A stretch of 10,535 nucleotides of DNA, taken from positions 1 to 10,535 of the forward strand of contig CAZJDM010000148.1 of NCBI GenBank assembly GCA_964544765.1. Reading direction: 5' to 3'. The stretch comes from CAZJDM01 sp964544765 (GTDB lineage: Bacteria; Bdellovibrionota_B; Oligoflexia; CAYFLR01). Of this stretch, positions 6,526 to 10,535 are shown piece by piece. The translations under genes were made by a program, and so were the position numbers. Position 1 is the first letter of the stretch. Every line of letters begins with the position of its first letter. The notes below the pieces were generated by a model. The model ran no database searches. It was not told the DNA's origin and worked only from the letters and a program-made list of their open reading frames with translations.

Positions 6526-7230
6526 CTAAATTTGCCATGTTATATCTCTTTTTATAATTCTTGCCGGATTTCCAACAGCTAGTGATTTTGCAGGAACATC
6601 TTTAGTTACCACACAATTAGCTCCAATAACCGATCCATTACCAATATTTACCCCAGGAAGAATAGTTACATGGTGGCCGATCCATACATCATCTCCTATA
6701 TTTATAGAAGATTTTTTTTTGCTGCCATCATGAAAGGTATGCAAATTATGATCCATAATAGTTACATTCCATGCAATTGCACAGTTGACACCAATGGATA
6801 TTTTATTTCTTGAAATTATCTGTGAACCATATGATATAAAAGTATTGTCGCCTATTTCAATTCTAGCGTTTGGTGAAACATGTACAGTGGCACCATTAAT
6901 CAAAGATACATTTTTACCTATTTTCAAAGAGCCATTTTTCATCACGACAAGACCAGTTCTAATATATCCTGGCAAAGGAATTCGCTCTTTCAAGGAATAT
7001 CCAATTGAAAATTTACCAGCGAATCGAAGGTGGACATGTTTTTCTATGCGGACTATGCTAAATGGGTTTATTCGTAAGTTCCTCCATCCCCATGAAAGAC
7101 CTGTAAGAAAACCCAATCTGAAGCCCAAAAAAGCACCGCAAATTCTACCCAAAACACCTCTGGTAGAATCATTAATAGCACTGAAAAAATCTTTATAGTT
7201 ATTTCTAATTTCTAAATTTATCTCTGACAA
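6526..7230 (-). CDS. Hexapeptide-repeat (left-handed beta-helix) acyltransferase
   Basis: This 234-residue protein is of the CatB/WcaF/LacA-like acetyltransferase type, which moves an acetyl group from acetyl-CoA to a hydroxyl or amine, usually on a sugar or polysaccharide. Residues 95-220 carry repeated hexads (SLKIGKNVSLINGATVHV, ARIEIGDNTFI, KISIGVNCAIA, SINIGDDVWIG, VNIGNGSVIGANCVVTKDV) ending in the typical AVGNPARIIK. The active-site histidine region is MDHNLHTF (H161, H164). Residues 1-90 lie outside the helix and contain a mildly hydrophobic glycine-rich stretch (26-48) that may associate with the membrane. The start is a TTG, chosen because GAGGA sits six bases upstream. It follows the peptide-binding protein gene by 29 bp, so the two are probably cotranscribed. 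The acceptor cannot be predicted. Confidence 0.88.
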   Translation of the reverse strand: MSEINLEIRNNYKDFFSAINDSTRGVLGRICGAFLGFRLGFLTGLSWGWRNLRINPFSIVRIEKHVHLRFAGKFSIGYSLKERIPLPGYIRTGLVVMKNGSLKIGKNVSLINGATVHVSPNARIEIGDNTFISYGSQIISRNKISIGVNCAIAWNVTIMDHNLHTFHDGSKKKSSINIGDDVWIGHHVTILPGVNIGNGSVIGANCVVTKDVPAKSLAVGNPARIIKRDITWQI

Positions 7231-7259
7231 GTTTTTCCTCTATAAAAAATAATTCTAAA

Positions 7260-8786
7260 TCAATCTTGGTTATTTTTGACTTTATACATATCTAAGAAAA
7301 ATGGCCCCATAAAATCTAACTTTGGATACTTCCATCTCTTTTTTCTTAATGATATTTTATGGGTTATATAGCCAAAATTAATGGTGAATGCTTTTTGCAT
7401 TAGTAAGCCGTTTGCTTTTTTATAAATATTAGCTCTCATGTACCTATCTGGAGTTAATAAAGCCTGTTCTAAAGTTGCATCGAATTCATTATCATAAGCA
7501 TTCAGTCCTTTACTCTTGAAATCAGATCGCCACATCTCAAGGAACTGATAACTATCTATAGAACTCATAGTGGGATTGATAAGCATAATGCCGATTTTAT
7601 TTGCTTTAATATCTCTAAAAAGTTCGGGTAGGGACTGGTTGACAATAATAACTCTAAAGCCAGCATTTTCTAACTGTATTTTAATTAAAGCAGGAAGCTT
7701 TTTAGATAAATCATCCTTTAGGGCAGAGTGAATAATAACTTTTGGTACATCACTTTTTGAATTATAGCCAGCTTTTTTTATATGAAATAATATTTTCTTA
7801 GAATTAAAATGTGTATTTGGTAATTTTGAGTCATAACCTATAGCACCCCATGGGATAACTCCTGTAGCAGGAACAAAGCCTTGTATAGTTTTTAGTACCT
7901 TTTGAATTTCATTGGTATCAATCGAAGCACGAATAGCTTTTCTTAAATGCAGATTTCCATAATTAGCAAAATTTGGTCTAAAAGCTAAAAAAATGGTTGA
8001 AGCTGTATTAACAAAAACTTTTTTATATTCAACTGGATAAGTGGGTGGTGGTGCCAGCGGAAATATATCATCTATCGTTTTGTTTTTTACTCGTTCATAT
8101 ATTTTTTCTTTTGATTCTGTATAGAGTAGTATTTTTTCAATATCAGGTTTTCCTAAAAAGTAGTTTTTATTGCTTGTCAGTATAACAACTGTATTACTAC
8201 GCTTTTCAAGGATATACGGTCCTGTGCCTATCGGTTTATTAAAAAAGTCCTTTTCATTTTTTCCATGAAAATTTTTTGGAAGTATCATAAATTGGGGTGA
8301 TGCTAAGTAAGATATAAATGGGGGGAAGTATTTCTTCAATTTAATTTTAATTTTATGTTCATTAATTTTTTGTACTCCAAAAACTTCTTTACCTGAAGTA
8401 CAACCATTAATAAGAGGCAGTATTCTAATTTTACCATTCATTTTTAGGCACAACCTCTTTATAGTAAAAATTATATCTTCTGCGGTTAATGGTTTATTAT
8501 TATGGAAGAAAATGTTTTTTCTAATATTAATAATAAACTCTTTATTTAATTTGTTATAAATATAATCTTTGGCAATATGCGGTATTGGTGTGATCCCATC
8601 TTCAGTTTTGAAGATGGGGGAATAAATCTGTAAAATTGCATGTTGACTATATCTTTCAAAAGAATTTAAAGGGTCGAGAGTAATCACTTCATCAGGTAAA
8701 TACCTTGAAAAAGTACTTGCATTGCTGAAATGATTAAAATTTCCAACCAAAAACATCCCAATCAAAAAGATTCTTAACTCGATCAT
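7260..8786 (-). CDS. Secreted family-5 (oligopeptide/dipeptide type) solute-binding protein
   Basis: This 508-residue extracytoplasmic binding protein is of the OppA/DppA family, which captures peptides, nickel-chelates or similar ligands. Residues 1-23 form a short signal peptide (hydrophobic FLIGMFLVG, cleavage likely after SNA). No lipobox cysteine is present, so it would be a soluble periplasmic protein. The mature protein begins with the family's typical VITLDPLNSFERY and has the AEDIIFTIKR and GTGPYILEKR (187-191) motifs. Length is typical. No permease or ATPase genes lie beside it, so it is an orphan binding protein here. It may feed a transporter encoded elsewhere or present a ligand to a sensor. 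The acyltransferase gene follows 29 bp downstream. A purine-rich GAGAGAAAG precedes the ATG at 8786. Confidence 0.9.
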   Translation of the reverse strand: MIELRIFLIGMFLVGNFNHFSNASTFSRYLPDEVITLDPLNSFERYSQHAILQIYSPIFKTEDGITPIPHIAKDYIYNKLNKEFIINIRKNIFFHNNKPLTAEDIIFTIKRLCLKMNGKIRILPLINGCTSGKEVFGVQKINEHKIKIKLKKYFPPFISYLASPQFMILPKNFHGKNEKDFFNKPIGTGPYILEKRSNTVVILTSNKNYFLGKPDIEKILLYTESKEKIYERVKNKTIDDIFPLAPPPTYPVEYKKVFVNTASTIFLAFRPNFANYGNLHLRKAIRASIDTNEIQKVLKTIQGFVPATGVIPWGAIGYDSKLPNTHFNSKKILFHIKKAGYNSKSDVPKVIIHSALKDDLSKKLPALIKIQLENAGFRVIIVNQSLPELFRDIKANKIGIMLINPTMSSIDSYQFLEMWRSDFKSKGLNAYDNEFDATLEQALLTPDRYMRANIYKKANGLLMQKAFTINFGYITHKISLRKKRWKYPKLDFMGPFFLDMYKVKNNQD

Positions 8787-9027
8787 TATTCTTTCTCTCT
8801 TGCTTGAAACTAAGTATTCCAGTTAGTCACATTTTCTAGGTCGTACTATAGAAATATTGTGTGTACGCAATAACCGATAATCTAGGTAGGAGGGCAGAAG
8901 TGTATATAATTCACAATGCCATAAAGTAAAAACTTAAGGTCTAAAAAATAATCTCATAGAAATATCAATAACTCTAGATTACTTTCGAGGCCAAATTTTA
9001 TGAAACAATAATTTCTGTTCGTATCAA
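8787..9027. other. Intergenic region between the 25-codon gene and the peptide-binding protein gene
   Basis: No ORF of more than a few codons with a ribosome binding site is visible on either strand. It holds a candidate promoter for the binding-protein gene at 8845-8873. There is no obvious terminator behind the small peptide gene, so readthrough into the binding-protein gene is possible. Confidence 0.5.
8845..8873 (-). promoter_or_regulatory. Candidate promoter of the binding-protein / acyltransferase operon
   Basis: On the minus strand TATAGT (8845-8850) is a five-of-six -10 match, with TTATTG (8868-8873) 17 bp upstream as a poor -35. Transcription would start near 8838, about 50 bases before the ATG at 8786. 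Confidence 0.3.
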
Positions 9028-9105
9028 TTAGAAGCTTTGCTTAACTATTTTCGGTTTTTTTACAATGATAACAGTTTTCTTACTTTTTTCATTTTGTTTA
9101 TTCAT
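9028..9105 (-). CDS. 25-residue lysine-rich peptide with its own promoter and ribosome binding site
   Basis: The ATG at 9105 is preceded by GGAG (9113-9116 on the complement) at an ideal seven-base spacing, and by a good promoter at 9145-9173 giving a leader of about 33 bases. The 25-residue product starts MNKQNEKSKK, has a short hydrophobic core TVIIV and ends KKPKIVKQSF. Nine of 25 residues are lysine; there is no cysteine, tryptophan or histidine and no signal peptide. Three independent start signals in the right order make translation likely. It lies immediately downstream of a radical SAM enzyme gene and upstream of a peptide-binding protein gene, which invites a role as a modified or signalling peptide. 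It might instead be a regulatory leader peptide. I recognise no family. Confidence 0.5.
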   Translation of the reverse strand: MNKQNEKSKKTVIIVKKPKIVKQSF

Positions 9106-9144
9106 GGCTAATCTCCATTGTTAAACTCAACACAAGCGATCTGC

Positions 9145-9173
9145 AATATAGCACAATTATTAATTTGATTCAA
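9145..9173 (-). promoter_or_regulatory. Strong candidate promoter of the 25-codon peptide gene
   Basis: On the minus strand TTGAAT (9168-9173), a 17-bp spacer and TATATT (9145-9150) form a sigma-70-like promoter. The spacer ends in TGC, giving an extended -10. Transcription would begin near 9138, 33 bases before the ATG. This is the best-formed promoter I see in the window. Confidence 0.55.
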
Positions 9174-9199
9174 ATTATTTAAATGTATGTCAAATTATT

Positions 9200-9242
9200 A
9201 GTGTGTTAACAGTGTATTATAGTGGTGTTATAGTGCGTTATT
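9200..9242. repeat. Four tandem 10-11-bp repeats upstream of the peptide promoter
   Basis: Plus-strand units AGTGTGTTAAC (9200-9210), AGTGTATTAT (9211-9220), AGTGGTGTTAT (9221-9231) and AGTGCGTTATT (9232-9242) repeat end to end with a period close to one helical turn. They lie about 60-105 bp upstream of the predicted start of the peptide transcript, an activator-type position. They also lie between the radical SAM stop and that promoter. Binding by a regulator is inferred. Confidence 0.55.
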
Positions 9243-9258
9243 ATGGATTAATTAAAAT

Positions 9259-9280
9259 AAAGTAGTCTTTTTATTACTTT
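9259..9280. terminator. Weak AT-rich stem-loop after the radical SAM gene
   Basis: AAAGTA (9259-9264) pairs with TACTTT (9275-9280) across a 10-base loop immediately behind the radical SAM stop codon. On the minus strand it is followed by ATTTTAATTAAT rather than a clean U-tract. The stem is A/T-rich, so it would be a poor intrinsic terminator. Confidence 0.25.
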
Positions 9281-9281
9281 T

Positions 9282-10535
9282 TTACTCCTCCACTATTAGT
9301 ATATTCTGATCGTCACTATAAACCAAATAGTTACGGATAGTTGTAAGATCTCCTGAAAGGTCTACAATACCATTTTTATTTAAAGTACAGCTACAGCTGA
9401 TATTAGCTCTTACATGTTTTGAAATATATTTAAAGCTGAGATCCTTGTGTGTTGAAAGAACCAAAGATTGTTTTTCTTGAATAGTAACTAAAGTAATCGC
9501 TAATTCTATAAAGTAAATATTAACGATTATTGGTTCTTTTTTCCAGAAATCAAAAAACAACTGAAAAAAATCTACTGCATTTGTATTTAAATCCGATTCG
9601 TAAATTTTTGTAAGAATATTAGAGTTTATTTTAATGAATTTTTTAAGTAATGCTGTAAAATCTTGATTCTTAAGGATATATAAAATTGTTTGAGGTAAAT
9701 AATTAATATAATATCTAAAATATTCTATAACCACTTCTGATACCATACCCCAATATCTTTTTTTAATTTTAAGATTGAAACTAAACAAATCTATTAAATC
9801 GGTATCATATGGTCTGTCCATTTCAAAAAGATTAAAATACTTTTTAGATTTATAAAAAGGTGTTCCAGGATATAATTCTAACGGTGTTAGAGAGAGCCTA
9901 GAAAAGTTGTTACACTTTAAATAACAGCCAAAGGCTAATTCGTTTAGAATATTATTTTCTTCATGTTCTGGCAATCCAAAAATAATATTGCTCTCTAGTT
10001 CAACTCCATTTTCCTGACAGAGATGTATTATATGATTCAGCTGTGATTCATCTATGTTTTTTTTTAGATCATTTTGAATGGAATTAATTGATGATTCTAA
10101 ACCAACAAAGATTTGCTTACATCCAGCACTTGCCATTAAAACTATTTTATTTTCGGTTAATTCATCGACCCTAGAGTAACATGCCCAATTTATTTGTAAG
10201 TTTAGATCCTTTAAGTAAAAACACAATTCCTTTACAAATTTGTTATTTGCAGTAAATTGATCATGGGTAAATCTAATTGAGCTAATTCCACTTTCTTTTA
10301 AAGACTTTATATCGTTTATTATTTTATCAACTGAGTAATATCTTGAACGGTGTCCCCAATGTTTAGAGCTAATACAAAAACCACATTTATGGACACAACC
10401 TCTGCCAGTCTCAATCCAGAAATAATCTCTTTTATTATATTTAATATATTCCTGCATTGGTAAAATGGAAAAGTTGAATGGCAGCGATTCAGAGTGTAAA
10501 ATATACCCACATATAAAGCGTGAGCCGCAAATAAC
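9282..10535 (-). CDS. Radical SAM enzyme of the cobalamin-binding type, partial at its 5' end
   Basis: The frame is open from the stop at 9282 to the window edge. The ATG at 10457 is internal: the 26 codons before it (including SESLPFNFSILPMQEY) continue the protein and match the proline-containing linker that precedes the radical SAM domain in B12-dependent members, so the true start is outside. At least 417 residues are present. The [4Fe-4S] motif is CVHKCGFC (complement of about 10374-10397), preceded by IETGRG. The GLE motif (IFVGLESS), GLPEHEE and YPGTPFY follow as in this superfamily. The C-terminal 190 residues are helical and end with a CSC pair and a strand-rich tail. Such enzymes do methylations, rearrangements or peptide modification; the substrate cannot be read here. 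The B12 domain itself is not visible. The small peptide gene lies 176 bp downstream. Confidence 0.85.
   Translation of the reverse strand, partial: VICGSRFICGYILHSESLPFNFSILPMQEYIKYNKRDYFWIETGRGCVHKCGFCISSKHWGHRSRYYSVDKIINDIKSLKESGISSIRFTHDQFTANNKFVKELCFYLKDLNLQINWACYSRVDELTENKIVLMASAGCKQIFVGLESSINSIQNDLKKNIDESQLNHIIHLCQENGVELESNIIFGLPEHEENNILNELAFGCYLKCNNFSRLSLTPLELYPGTPFYKSKKYFNLFEMDRPYDTDLIDLFSFNLKIKKRYWGMVSEVVIEYFRYYINYLPQTILYILKNQDFTALLKKFIKINSNILTKIYESDLNTNAVDFFQLFFDFWKKEPIIVNIYFIELAITLVTIQEKQSLVLSTHKDLSFKYISKHVRANISCSCTLNKNGIVDLSGDLTTIRNYLVYSDDQNILIVEE

Noticed and set aside
6785..7198. 137-codon plus-strand frame
   Set aside because: It is the antisense shadow of the hexapeptide-repeat acyltransferase, whose motifs are unmistakable on the other strand.
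8885..8927. AGGAGGG followed by GTG on the plus strand
   Set aside because: The frame ends after nine codons, too short to support as a gene.
10319..10510. 63-codon minus-strand frame
   Set aside because: It overlaps the radical SAM gene in another frame, covering its iron-sulfur motif; composition is not protein-like.
1..10535. CRISPR array, tRNA or rRNA
   Set aside because: No spaced identical repeats of CRISPR length, cloverleaf or rRNA-like segment was seen on either strand by eye.

Overview
The window is about one-third G+C and carries signalling and small-molecule genes of a Gram-negative-type bacterium: a secreted family-5 peptide-binding protein, hybrid and membrane histidine kinases, and tandem receiver proteins. 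The kinase style (an HDIRKP H-box, a kinase fused to a transporter-like membrane domain, stand-alone tandem receivers) made me think of low-GC Bdellovibrionota such as Bacteriovoracales or Silvanigrellales. That is a guess from recall, not a demonstrated placement.

Layout, left to right. Positions 1-54 hold a strong stem-loop that looks like the right end of an IS200/IS605-type element. It is joined directly to the 3' part of a hybrid histidine kinase gene (53-1171, +), which begins inside its H-box and has lost the phospho-accepting histidine. Positions 1172-1740 are AT-rich, with a 12-bp tandem repeat, a 43-codon ORF behind a strong ribosome binding site, and repeats just ahead of the next gene. 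The gene at 1741-2850 (+) encodes an unrecognised protein with a winged-helix-like N-terminal half. It resembles plasmid or phage replication proteins in layout.

From 2942 to the right edge every gene is on the minus strand. In transcription order (right to left) these are: a radical SAM enzyme cut by the window edge (9282-10535); a 25-codon peptide gene with its own good promoter and ribosome binding site (9028-9105); a secreted oligopeptide-binding protein (7260-8786); a hexapeptide-repeat acyltransferase 29 bp behind it (6526-7230); a 901-residue protein joining a 12-helix MFS-like domain to a complete sensor histidine kinase (3718-6423); and a two-receiver response regulator overlapping the kinase gene by 25 bp (2942-3742).

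The firmest functional unit is the MFS-kinase plus double-receiver pair, which has its own predicted promoter. The regulator has no DNA-binding domain, so its output must go through a protein partner or a phosphorelay. The peptide gene, radical SAM enzyme, orphan peptide-binding protein and acyltransferase lie together and could form a modified-peptide or peptide-signalling locus read out by the MFS-kinase. That link rests on proximity alone and is a hypothesis.
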